This document shows, piece by piece, positions 11,863 through 23,800 of a stretch of 64,000 bases of DNA. Source of the stretch: Opisthocomus hoazin. Its lineage: Eukaryota; Chordata; Aves; Opisthocomiformes; Opisthocomidae. Positions within the stretch are counted from its first letter, which is position 1. The number at the start of each line of letters is the position of its first letter. The notes beneath the pieces were generated by a model. It saw only the letters and a list, made by a program, of their open reading frames with translations, was not told where the DNA came from and searched no databases. The translations under genes and the position numbers were made by a program. The DNA is taken from assembly GCF_030867145.1 (NCBI RefSeq), contig NC_134431.1, positions 8,695,089-8,759,088 of the forward strand. The letters are read 5' to 3'.

Positions 11863-14800
11863 GTGAGGTGGCAGCGCTGCCGGAGGCGCCGGGCCGGGAG
11901 CCGGGCGCGTACCGGGGCCGAGGCGGTGTGCGCCGGGGCGGGCGCCGGAGCCGAGCCGCCGCGCACGGAGCCGGGGCGCGAGTCGGAGCGTGGCCCGGGG
12001 CGCGGCGGCTGAGCCGGGAGGGCCTGCCCTGAAGTCCCGCTCGGCGGTACCGGGCGGGGTCTGCGCTGCCCCGGCCCGGTGCTCCCCGCAGGGACGGGCG
12101 GGAGCTGCCCCGGTGCCCCCCGGCATCCCGCCCGTTGTCCCGGCATCCCGCCCGTTATCCCGGCATCCCGCCGCCGGCGCGGTGCTGGGGCCGGCTCCCC
12201 GCCGAGGGGACACCCCCGCGCCCAGCCAGGGTCCCTGCCCCGGGGGGGGATGCGCTGGGGGCCCGGCTGGGCACGGCGGGGGAGAGGCAAGCGCGGAGGG
12301 GTCCAGCCCTGTGACCATTGCCTCGGTCCGCCACAGTGAATGGTTTCTCTTGCGTTTTTTGTTTGGTTTTGTTTGAGGGTTTGGTTTGGTTTTCTTCTTT
12401 TATTTTTTGGTGTTCTGTTGTTGTTTTATTTTCTCTTAAACATTTAGTTCAGTTACTCCTCAGATACCCCAGATACCGTCTTGGTGACTCCTGTCAGAGG
12501 GTGCTACCATCTTTCGCTCTCACCACACGCTGTATAAATACATCTCAAGATCTCAGATAGGCTCATACAGTAACAACTTCATTAGTCAGATTATAGCAGA
12601 GTTGAGAAGGAAGAAGATGAAGCCGATGTGGTGAGCAATAACCCTGCATCTGATGGCAGAGCGCTGCCTGTGCTGCAGGACAGCTCAGCTCTTAGGTTGT
12701 GGTCCCGGTAAGCTGGCATACGGGGACCGGCTTCTCTCTGCCTGGCTGCCTTCGGCCTCTGGCACTGACTGCCGGGCAGGGCTGGGTGCTTGGTGGGCAG
12801 CGAGTGGCTGGGGCAGAGGAGATGGAGAAAAGTGATGCGAGGGTCATGGTAGTCTCACTTTGGGAGAACCTGAGTGGTGGCAACTGTGTGCAGCTTTCCT
12901 GGGGAAGAAGGTTGCCTGCAAAAACCCCAAAGGCTTTTTTTTTTTTTGCTTCTGTTTGCATCCTGTAGCACTCCCAAACCACTTATTTCTCAGTTTGTGC
13001 TCACACCAGGAAAGTCTAGCATACTTGGAAAGGCCTGTGTGCACGGGCCTGATTCATGTTTCATTCCATCACTACGTGAGGTTTACTCCTTGAGGAAGGT
13101 GACCCATGCAATAGCGGGCAACCCTTGATCCCAAAATCCAGGGAATGTTGACATCTGCTAGTGGTTAGAGCTTTTTTTAAGGCTACTTCAGTTTTGGGAG
13201 ATGTTGGTGTTTCATCAGCTCTACTGAGAACAAAAGCTGCTGGTTCACCCCAGTGATTTTAAACTTCTGGCTGAGAGAAGCACATTAAGTTCTGCTTTCA
13301 CTTGTGCTTCTTCCTGCTTTTCCAGTGCGTGGGAGAGTGGGATGCTGAAGAGAGAAACCTAGGAAAAACCATGCAGGGTTTGACCGCTAAGATCAGGCTT
13401 CTGTTGTCTGGTTGCCAGCAATTATGAGACTGGTTTTCCTGAGTCAGGCAGTCCCTTTCAGTCCTGTGAACCTGCTAAGTCAGGCTTGGGGGAAAAAAAA
13501 TGGGTCTGAAGGCAGTTAAAGAGCCCTATTCATTGCCCTGGACCCTCTGCCATTGGGAACCATCAGTTTTGTGTTTTAGAGATGTTTCTGGTAAAGGGAG
13601 CAGCTTCCAGCCCCAGCTGAACGCGGGGCCGGGGCTGCCTCCGCGTTTTTCGGGAACTCGCTGACTCCCAGCGACTGCAGCGGATGCACAGGGAGCTACT
13701 GGGGCTGCCGGAGGGCGACTTTGAACCCTGCTTATCGTAGGCCATAAAAGAGCGGAAAAGACTGCCATTCCTTGGACGCCGACCATCAACCTCTTCCCTC
13801 TCTGCTCCACAACCAGAGCAGAGACCGCATCCATGTCCTCGCTCGCTGCTGGCTCCTCTCCCCGTGGGCCAGCCCCAGCCCGGGGGCTTCGGGACACGTG
13901 GCTCTCCCTCCTGCAGCTCCCGTCTGCCCTGAGCCGCGTTGCGGGGAGCGGGATGGGAATGGGGGCTCCTGGGGTCAGGCCCGCACCCTCCCAGCAGCTG
14001 GTGCAGCTCTGCCCCTGGATACTTGTTTCTAGAATCACCATCAGGTCACGCTGGGCAGGGGTTCTTGCAAGCCCCCCCCGGGGCACGCTGCATGTGTCAC
14101 GGCATGTGGGGGTCTGTCCCTATCCAAAGGGAAGCAGTTGTCTCCGACGGGCACAGGAATTGGGAGAGGTGGCCAGAACTGGCTGTAGCTGCGTGTGTCC
14201 CCGTCAATGGTTGGGAGAGCACTGGGTGACCAAACCCGGATGGCCCCAAAGGTGCCCGCTCTGCTGCAGAGTGCTGGCTCTACCCAGGGGGGTTTGGCTG
14301 GGCGTCCTGCCCTGCTCCCTGTAACACCACAGCCTCCCCCTGCTCGAGACAGACCTCCCCGTCTGCGCCAAGCTGATAGCACAGGTATTGGCCTTGGGTA
14401 CGAAACTGAGAAGAAAAAAAAAGTTTAGAAAGGTGATCCTTATTGCGGGGAGTGCAAGCGCACAAGGGTGTGCTGAGGATGACGTTTTCTTCGGCTCACC
14501 CACTTCTCATGCACAACCCCTGGCTGTCTTGGCACGGGTCAAAGCCTGGTGCCGGCGAGGCTGCACCAAGCTGAGCCGTGCCTCAGGCAGTGGTGTGCGT
14601 ACTCACACCCCCAGTGACCCCTGCGGGCACGCTGTCTGGTGACCTTCCCGCCTCCGCTTGTCAAACGCGATGGCCGTAAGAGGCTGGCTTGCTGCCGCTC
14701 GAGGTGCGAGGACTCTGTTCCGGCCGTGCGCGGGTGCGAGGTCGGTGACAGCTCGGGGAGAGACGTGGCCCTGCGTCCCCGCAGGAGCCATCCCCGTTGG

Positions 14801-17800
14801 GGGGGGGACACGCAGAGCCACCATCTCCTATTAACGGCACCAGGAGCCTTGTACCGAGGTCGGCGGAGGCTGAGCGGTTGGTGCCAGGAGGAGTGGTACG
14901 AAAGGGAGCTCCGCATGGGAGCATCCTCCTCCTCAGCCACCAAAGCCGTGTGTCGTGTGAATGCTTCTCTAGAAAGCAGGAGCACTTCCTGCGACGGAGC
15001 AGTACGTCGTGTCGGTCTCGCAGTCTGTGACATTCCTCTTTTAAAGGCTCAAACCTTAAAGCATGTGGCAGATTCGTCTCCGAAAAGCGTTTGTGAGTGT
15101 TGTCAGGGTTGTGGATAATACTGCGCCTCTTCTACTTCACATCCCTCTTGATCCGGTCCCACCTGGTGCGTCTAAATAGTGTTTGTGGTGAGTTTATGAT
15201 GAGGAGAACTCGGGTCCTGGCACCGCGCTTGCATAAAACCGGTATTTGGGCAGCACCGTTCTTGCTTTTTGCAGTGGGTAGCACCTGCCTTATCTCTTCT
15301 TGAATTTTGATCTCTACTAACGTTTTCCTGCCACATGTATCCAACAATTGACAGATGACAGCTGTGATTACTCTGTTTTTCAGTTATTGAGATCAATAGA
15401 GTGAACTTTAAATTGCCACCTTTTAATGTGCTGATAAATAATCCTGGGCAAAGTCACTGCTCAGGGTTTTAAAATGATGCAACTTTAGCGGCTGCCTGGA
15501 TTATCTATTAACATCTGCTGGAAACCATCGAAAGAAGAGGTGAGATGGGTGTTACTTTTACCATGGTGTTAGGGATGACTTTGTTCATTGAATATATTTT
15601 TAAAAAGACCCTAAAACCACCTAATACAGAAATTCCCTCAAATGCATTAGCCTGGATGGTTCTTTTTATACCACATAATGGGCAAACTGAGCAGTTAACT
15701 GCTCTGCCATGGTCTGCTGAGCAAACCGTAGAGTAATAGAGAAAATCTGTTGGTTGACTGTAGCTGAAAATACTTTCAATGTTTGGTTAACTTTTCCCTC
15801 TTTATTTCACTAAATTGAAAATAATCAGACTTGATCTTTGAACAGAACATTTTTGTTGGAAGTACCTCATTTTCTGTTTGAATTTATTTTTGAAGCATAT
15901 TCATTTTCAAAGAAAACATGACAATATTTTCAGAAAAGTCAAGCCAGAGCCCTTAAAACTTCTCCTTTTTTTTAAGCTAAACCAACTTGCTGATAACTGC
16001 ACTAATGAGTCACGTGCTGTGCCTGAGCGAAAACTTGCATTAAAATGGAAAACGCTCAGTTTGCTCTGGTGGCCTTGCTGGGGATTGTCTGTGCTGAGGG
16101 CGCACAATTTGTGGCCAATTATGTCTTTTGAACTCATCCCTCTGGCTTTGGAGCGCTCTTCAGTGAAGCTCAGAGGTGTTATTGAATTGCGCTATGGTTT
16201 GTGGATGCACTGGCCATTGGTCAGTGAACTCGCTCTCGGCTGCAGCGCCGTGGAGGTGCCGGAGAAGGGCTGAAGGGTGGCTGCACAGAGTTGGTCCTGA
16301 GGGCCCTCGCTGCAGCTGGGGGAAGAGCAGAGCTTCTGCCCCGGGAAAGCGCTTGAGACCTCCTCTACTTTCTCGTTCTTCACCAGAACAAACGTTGCCA
16401 CGTGCAGGTTTGCTGTGAAAAAGGCAGGCAGCGCTGGTTCCGGGGTGGCTGAAGGCTCCTCTCTGGTGCTGGTGCAGCCTGTGGTGCCACTGGGGTCCTG
16501 GACCAAGTATCGAGATCCCTATTTAATCTGTGTGTGCAGGCTTCCTCTCCAGATAAACTGGAGGGCTTGGGGTGGGAGGCCACGAGTGTGTGGACCTCTG
16601 TGTGCCGAGGAGCAGAGCCAAGGAAGACGCACTCAGCTCCTGCGTTCACATTATTTCTGCTTGCTCAGGCATCGTCTCCTGGAGCCACGGTTCAGAGAAA
16701 GGTCTTTCGTCTTTATCTGGGTACTTTCCTTGACTTCAAGCAAGGTCACGTCACCCACTCCTATCTGGAAAAGTCTTGTGCTTTGTTTACCCAAAACAAA
16801 CACGCAGGAAGAGAGCTGCAGCGTAATCTGCGGCCAGCAGCCGCCCCCGGACCTGGAAACCTGCGGGGTTTGCGAGCGAGGCGCCTGGGGGAGCTGAGCC
16901 GCTTGGGGTTTGCCTCTGCTGATTGCACCCTTATCTGGGGCCAGCTCTCGGGGGAGACCCTTGTAGGCACAGACCTTTACTTCTTCACCTGAATGCCCCT
17001 TGATAATCTAAATAGCCTAGATTAGTTCCCAGCTGCAGAAAACAACCTCCCAAACACTGATCTTGAGGAACCCCACAAAGTTTTGGGATGAGTAGCATTG
17101 CACAAGAGGTTTTTAGCACTTGGTTTAAGTCCCTCCAGACCCAAAGAAATGCATGATGGTGGAGGAAATCTGTTGCTGGTGCTGGAGATGAACCTTGCTG
17201 CTTTACAAGCATCTCACCGGCAGCAGCGGCAGAAGGAGGTGGCTTGCATGAGTGAAGGAAACCACTGCATTTGCTTTCTCATTGATGGCAGTGTAACGTT
17301 GGGATATTCTTGCAGGAAATGCTTGGGAAATATTTGGAGTGAGAAGACCCCAGTAGGTTCAAGTTGCTTGGGTTGCTTGGTTTTTATATCCAGCATGAGT
17401 GAGTTTCAAGCCTGCAGCTCCACCAGAAAGTGACCTTGAAGGGCTCTTGAAAACCTCAAGGAATGGATCTTGCATGGTTTTGAAATAGGAATCAGAGCTC
17501 AAGAGTGGAAAACATGCCAGGCGGCCACATCTGGCCATGCAGATCATGTCCAGACTCTGTTATTTTATCTGCTGCTTCTCGGGACATTTAGTCCTCATGA
17601 GCAGGATTGTGTAACTCGAGGTGGGGGGCAAGATCAAGTTTTGCCCTTTTAAAATCTTCATCCCTGTAGATTCAGATCGTGTCTTAAGGGTAGGAGAAGT
17701 GACAGGTATATCTTTTTACAACCTGCTAGTAGGGGGGTCAGTGGGGATATTCATGACCCACGGGCCAGCTGAGTGCGACAGTGGGGGGTCACTAGCTCAA

Positions 17801-20800
17801 GCTGCCCTGAGCCTGGCACCTGTATTTTGCATCCCACCAGTGCACGTTTCAGTGGTAGCTTCATGGGCCATCCTACACAGGTGGCCTGAACCCAAGCCCT
17901 GTCCCACCCCAGCAATGGTGGTCTTTCGCAGCAGAAGCGGTCAATGACAACCCTGGCTGTGAGTCAGAAGATGGGTGTCTCTGCCTGCATGGCAGGCATC
18001 AAGGGCTGCGGGAGGAGATGGGGATGGGAGCGAGCTCATGGGCATCAGGGCTTGTCCCAGAGACGGGCTTTGCCAGCTCTGCACCAGGAGCTGGGCCAGC
18101 GGCGTCGAGCTCACGTCAGCTGCTCGTGGATGCCTCACAGGAGAGCGGGAGGATCTTGAGGTGGATAATTATGCATTGCCTTGCTTGTAGAGACAGCTTA
18201 CTCGTTTTGCTTCCAGCTCCTCGTAGTTATTGTTTGATACATACCCTGATGCCAGAGGGTTTGTGGATTTTAATTAGTAACCCTGGGTGGTTTAGTTGCT
18301 CATGCAAATATCCAGTCGTCTTCTGAACCCTACTCAATTCTTACCCTCAGGATCCTGCAGCAGTCATCTACACAAGAAAATTTCAGTGTTATAACTGACA
18401 AGAACTTTGTGTATTAAGTTGCTGCTCTGCAGTTTCAATGAAAAAATAAAATTAAATTAAATGTGTATTTTGTAGGCTATTCTGTTGCTTAAAAGAAAAC
18501 AGTTCTGGAAATACAAAGATTTAGCTGAAACGTTTTACAGCTAATATTTTCCTTCTCAGTTTGACTTCCAAGTTACATCTGTCATGTTCCTCCAAAAGCC
18601 CCAACTGCCTAATGGAAAAAGCTTGCTTTTGTTTTTCTGGGGCTCTTTCTCCAAAAATCTGTTGTTTCAGCAATAATCAGGAATTGGGGCTTCAGAGTGA
18701 AGAGATCTGGGTTACTGTCCCATTTTTAATGAGTAAAAATTCAAGTGTTTTGTTTTTAAACCAGCTTGTTAGCTCTCCGGGGCAACTCTTGTTCTTTTTA
18801 TTTTTTGCAGCACTTTGTACCATGGGACTGACTCCATGCTGAGGATTAGAAAGCCTGTATGCTCTGATAATACCAAGTAATTAACAGTATATCAGGAGCT
18901 GATTCTTGGAAGTGAGTCAAAGGTTTTGTGTAATGACTCTTAGCAAATTAATTGATGCTTGGGTGTCTGTGGATTCAAGGAGCAAGCTGGAAAGCGAAGG
19001 TTCTTGGTCTTGGTTTTTTTCAGTCTTCCCAAACTCCAGACCATGTGAGCTAAATAAGGATGGGACAGTTCCTGAAGATTACTGGAAACAGAATAAATTT
19101 CTAAAGACCTGTTAAATGTGTGAGCTACAGCAGGAAAAAGAAAATACTTAGACAATACTTAGATATTGAAAAATAATCTTTATAATGAAGGTGTTTTAAA
19201 AATGAATGTTTTTGTGCTTCCTTGTCATTACTTTGTCCCTGTATTGGCCACATTTATACCTGTGTTAGCACCGGCTGCTTATCTCTAAACTTTTGCTGCA
19301 GCTCTAAGAGCACCTCATTGATTTCTCGTTATCTTATTGCAGGTCGAACTTCACGTCCACCTGGATGGAGCCATTAGACCAGAAACCATCTTGCACTTTG
19401 GCAGGTGAGTTATGAGGGGAAGAAACTCTGGGAGCTGCAGTTCAAAAGCATCCTCCCTTCTGCCAGAAGAGCTTGTGCAGGCAAAGGCTGGGGAAGCTCT
19501 CTCCCTTGCTGTGCAGGCAGTGAAGCCGGCTGGGCTGGTCTCGTCTCTGCATGGACCGGTCCTCTGGCTGCACGGTGTGAGGATATTGAGCACTTCCCAA
19601 AGTGCAGCGTTGCAGCGGGGCTGCACTAATAGCAGGAGCGTGACCAAGGTGGTCGTCGGTCCTGCGAGCTGGGTAAGCTGAGAGGAGCCACCGTGAGAAA
19701 AGTACAGAAGACGTCTCCTAAACTGAGCTGTCTGCCTTTGAGGTGTACCCGGGAAGCGTCAGAGTCAGTGCACTCACATTTCTTTTTTCACATTCCTCAT
19801 TGCAAAAGCAAGTGAAATGAAAGCAGGCTGGGAGCGTCTTCTCAGTGGTGGTGCCGTGCCATGGTCTTGGGAGGAAAAACCAGCTTGGGTGCTGGTCCCT
19901 GCGCTGCTGCTGTGTGCAGCCTCTGCAGCGCAGGCTGCCTGCCCGGTGCCTGTGGTCAAGGAGTTGTGCTCGTGCAGGGTGACCCGGGAAAGCACTTGGC
20001 AGTGACTTAGAGAGGCTATTTCCTTGACAGAGCCCACATGCATCTTCTTGCTCCAGTGTAGCTTGCGTGGGAAGCACCAGGGGGAATGGTTAACTGGTGT
20101 GAGGACCTGGCTCCACGGTTGTAAGCAAAGTAAACTTAAGACTTCTTTCAGCTGCCACTATTAAAAAGCTAATGAACAATAGCAGATGCCCTCAGATCAA
20201 CAAAGTGGCAAGCTTAAAGATTTTGAGAGCAGCTCTTAGGCACAGCTCTGGACCTGTGGGGAGGAAATCTGTTCTGAGGAGGGTGGAAAGTGGTTCTGGC
20301 ACCCTGTGAGCCCAGCAGACTCCAAGGCAATGCGATCCTAGGGGGAAATGCTCTCTCTAAAGCAGCTATTTCTGCAGGGAGCGGCCATACATTTCGCAGT
20401 GCAGTCAGAGTAAAGAAGGTGGATCAGAGATGTCCATCTCGTGCGTTGCAGGACATTGGTGCAGCGAGCTGAGTTGGGGTGCCTGCTGGCTCTGTCCATG
20501 CCGCTGGTGGGCTGCAGGGCTGGGATAGAAGTCCCAATGGACAGAGGAGTCAGTTCTGGCTCCCTGGGGCTCTGCTGGGTCCCTGCTGCCAGCAAAGGAC
20601 AAATGCTGGTGTAGTCCTCCAGGAGGGCTGTGGGAGCTCTGAAGCCCAGGAGGCACCAGTTGTCTGAGGATCCTGTCCCTCACTCTTGCTTAGGACAGAA
20701 ACCTTCGTTGCTGAAGTGTGTGCCGAGTTCCCTCTTATTTTTAAACAGCCCTGGCATCCCCCGGGGCTGGCAGCCCTCGGGTGGAGCGAGGCTGTGCTAT

Positions 20801-23800
20801 TCACAGGCTCTAAAACTAGCCCTCACACAAATGTGAAAGCAACAGGGCAGTGCGGGAGGCTGTGGGGGACTGCCTTAATAACCTCACCCGGGACACAGAA
20901 GGCTGCTTGTGGTCTATTTCTAAAGGTAAAGAGCTGGAAATAAATTTGCCAGGTGGTGGCTGACTATGTACAAATAGCCTGAAGCCACTGGGATGCACAA
21001 GCCCCCTTGGGCAGTGGCTGAATTCAGCTTTTTTTAGAGACTTTGGCTCCAATTCTGTCAGGTCTGGTTCAGGTTTGCATCCCCCCTGCCCAGCCAAAGG
21101 GTTTAGAGCCATGGCAGACCCCTCCTGGACCTGGGTGTCCCCAGGAGAGGTGCCCTCTCCGCGGTGGGACAGAGTGCGCGGTGCTGCCCGTGGCTGGAGG
21201 GAGCTCTGGGCAGGACACCGAGGTGCCGGGGGGCACGAGCATGTTCCCCTGGGGCGGCTTTGCTGCGGGAAGGCTGCCAGCTACCAGGGGGGTTGGACTG
21301 GGGGAGCAGCAGCTCCCAAAGCCACGCTGGGAAGATCCGCCAGAGCCCCTCAGCTGGAGACCTGACTCCAGCGTCCCTGCGCTGTGGATCATCCCAAAGC
21401 GCTGCTGCTGCCGGCTGTGCGGAGGCAATCCTACGGGAAGCACATGAAAGAGGTCAGGGAAACGGCTTTGCTGTAGCAAAGTTTCCCTAGGCAGGTGGAG
21501 GAAGACGCAGGCCGGTTCCTGGAGCAGAAAGTGATGTGTCAGTGCCATGGAAAGGGCATGGCGGGGAGGAAAGCTGATGCCTTTGGCGGCGACGAACGTC
21601 CCCTGCCGAGTGCCAGCAACTTAATCTGTGCAGATTGCATGTGAAGGCTGAGCGTGGGGCTGGTTTCCCTCCTGTGGAGCAGGGAATGAGCAATGTTTAC
21701 TGGGCGCAGGAGCGGGGTCGTTTGGGCTGCTTCCCTGCGGATTGCTCATCGGGGTGGCTCCTGGCATCGGCACGCTAAAGCTGTCTGTGGTGTTTTATCT
21801 CTATTAGCAGAGAGACCCATCAATCAGCCATAATCCATTGTGGCAGGAAAGAGGATTAAAAACAAGTGTCTAGTTATTATTCCTAATTTAGGTTGGCATT
21901 CATGAGCAGAGTGACAGCCTGTGTGGTCGGGGTGGTGAAGCCTGCCTGGGAAGCGTGCAGCATCCTCGGCTCACAGCCCCCTCGAGCCCAGCTGTCACCC
22001 CACCGGGGACACCTCCGCCCACCCAGGACTCCACGTCTTCTAGGGACAAACAGCTTCTTCCCTCTTGGAAGAGTTTAGATGGGCTTTACCATCTCTGTCC
22101 CTTTGGTGAGAGCGGTTGTTGGGACTGTCATTTGCTCCTGCACGGGAGGTGACCCCGTCAGAGAAGATGCCACCATGATATTGGGCTTGGGAATCAGCTC
22201 GCTCGCAGGAGCTGCTCGCATTAGACCCATGACCCGTGACACTTCTGCATGTGTGATCCTGGGCCTGGGAGCATCTCCATGGTTTTTCAACCCTTTGAGC
22301 CTCCATAAGTGGAAATTAACTTTTCTAAAGAATTTTGGCAATTATGCCACTAAGACTAGGAGGTGCCAAGAAATAATCCAGAGCCCATTTAGATGAACTC
22401 CTTCTTCAGCTTAAAATGTGCTCTGGCTCTGTTCCTGCCGGGTCAGTCTGGGCTTGTATTTCAATTTGTTTGTGCTTTGCCTGTATTTTGGATTGCCTTC
22501 CTCCCCGCTGAGATTCAGGGCTGCATCTGTGAGGAGATTCTGGAAGGACAACATGTGCCGTATCTTTTCTGTGAAGAAATGGCATTTAGTGCTGCCAGCG
22601 CGGGGTGCGGTTGCCATACGAAATGGACTGAATAAAAATGCGATAGCCTTCCCTCTCAGTAACACGTGGCTTCACTTTCAGGAAAAGAGGGGTTCCTCTC
22701 CCTGGCAGCACTGTTGATGACCTCCTGAAGCATGTCAGCTACAAAACACCGCTGACACTCACCCAATTTCTAGAGAAGTTTAATTACTACATGCCCGCCA
22801 TTGCGTAAGTACTCCACTTTTTGCTTCTTCCCCCTCAACACTTGGCAGGACCCCTTGGCTGATTTTGCTCAGCCTGGATGGTCACCTTGTCCATGCTCCG
22901 GTCATGCAAGGGTGATGGGTCCCGCTGCCATCCCTGCAGGGGTGACCGCGAGGCGGTGAGGAGGATCGCCTATGAGCTCGTCGAAACGAAAGCAAAAGAA
23001 GGCGTCATCTACGTGGAGGTCCGGTACAGCCCTCACCTCCTGGCCAACTGCCGCGTGGATCCCATCCCCTGGGGCCAAACCGAGTGAGTGATCCCGCCGT
23101 GCTGGGGAGCCGGTGGGTGGCTGGTTAGGCAAGGAGAAGCCAGGTCCCTCGCCGGCAGTCAGTGTGTGTTCAAAGTCTGGTGTAACCAAACCTTCTCTCT
23201 CCTCCAACGCAGCGAGCACCGGCATGCTTCCACCTCTCTTCCCCATTGATAGGTTTTTCCACTTTGTAATGTCTCTGTGTACCGCCGTGTTGTAATGTCC
23301 TTTGCTTTGGGCACCGAATTCTGCATGTGTGGAGCAGCTGCGCTCAAACTTCTGGCTGTAGCTGTTGCTTCTGCAAGAGAAAGCAGCGTTCAGATGCGGA
23401 TTGCCTGCCCGCAAAATGTGAATTTGAGCTGGCGGAGATGATGGGCAATGTTGGAGGGGACTGGTGATCCAAGCCCTGCTTTACATGTCGGCCCCTCTGT
23501 GCTGTATGCCTCTGCTTACCTCAGTGCTGGGCTCTGTGGCCCCTTGCAAAATGTGCCGGGATGGGTGCTGAGTGCTTGGGCTCGTCCCTGCCCGGCTGCA
23601 GGCAGTTGTGTGCCCCAATGAGATGCTCTGGCAAAGAGTGGGTTCCCCTGCTCGGGCAGGATTGGCATCCAGTTCCCCGAGGCTTTTCTAAATCTTGCTG
23701 TAATCTTTGCATGCTTTTGTGCCCGACATCTGGCAGATCTGGGCATGGCATGGGTGTACCAGGTGCTCTTTGGCTCTGGGCGGTCTCGTCGGGCTCCTCT

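Larger units (their letters stand above)
11560..12300 (+). promoter_or_regulatory. ADA: ADA CpG-island promoter with GC-box array
   Basis: A GC- and CpG-rich block spans the first ADA exon. Between about 11,720 and 11,826 there are repeated GGGGCGGGGC boxes of the Sp1/KLF type, packed directly upstream of the start codon. No canonical TATA box is seen; an AT-rich element lies at 11,647-11,656, about 175 bp before the ATG. This matches the GC-rich, housekeeping-type ADA promoter known in mammals. The transcription start cannot be fixed from sequence and probably lies within the last 150 bp before the ATG. The island continues into intron 1, where it contains a 20-bp tandem repeat. Confidence 0.85.
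11863..19342 (+). other. ADA: ADA intron 1
   Basis: This 7.5-kb intron starts in the CpG island. It contains a 20-bp tandem repeat (12,121-12,172), a GTTTG/T-rich low-complexity stretch (about 12,350-12,430), an internal CpG-rich block (about 14,640-14,940) and AT-rich sequence at 15.3-16.0 and 18.4-19.3 kb. In mammals ADA intron 1 carries a thymic enhancer. I could not recognise its equivalent by eye. Confidence 0.85.

Noticed and set aside
11392-12318. 308-codon minus-strand open frame over the ADA promoter
   Set aside because: It is antisense to the CpG island and exon 1, with Pro/Arg/Ala-rich low complexity, and is explained by base composition.
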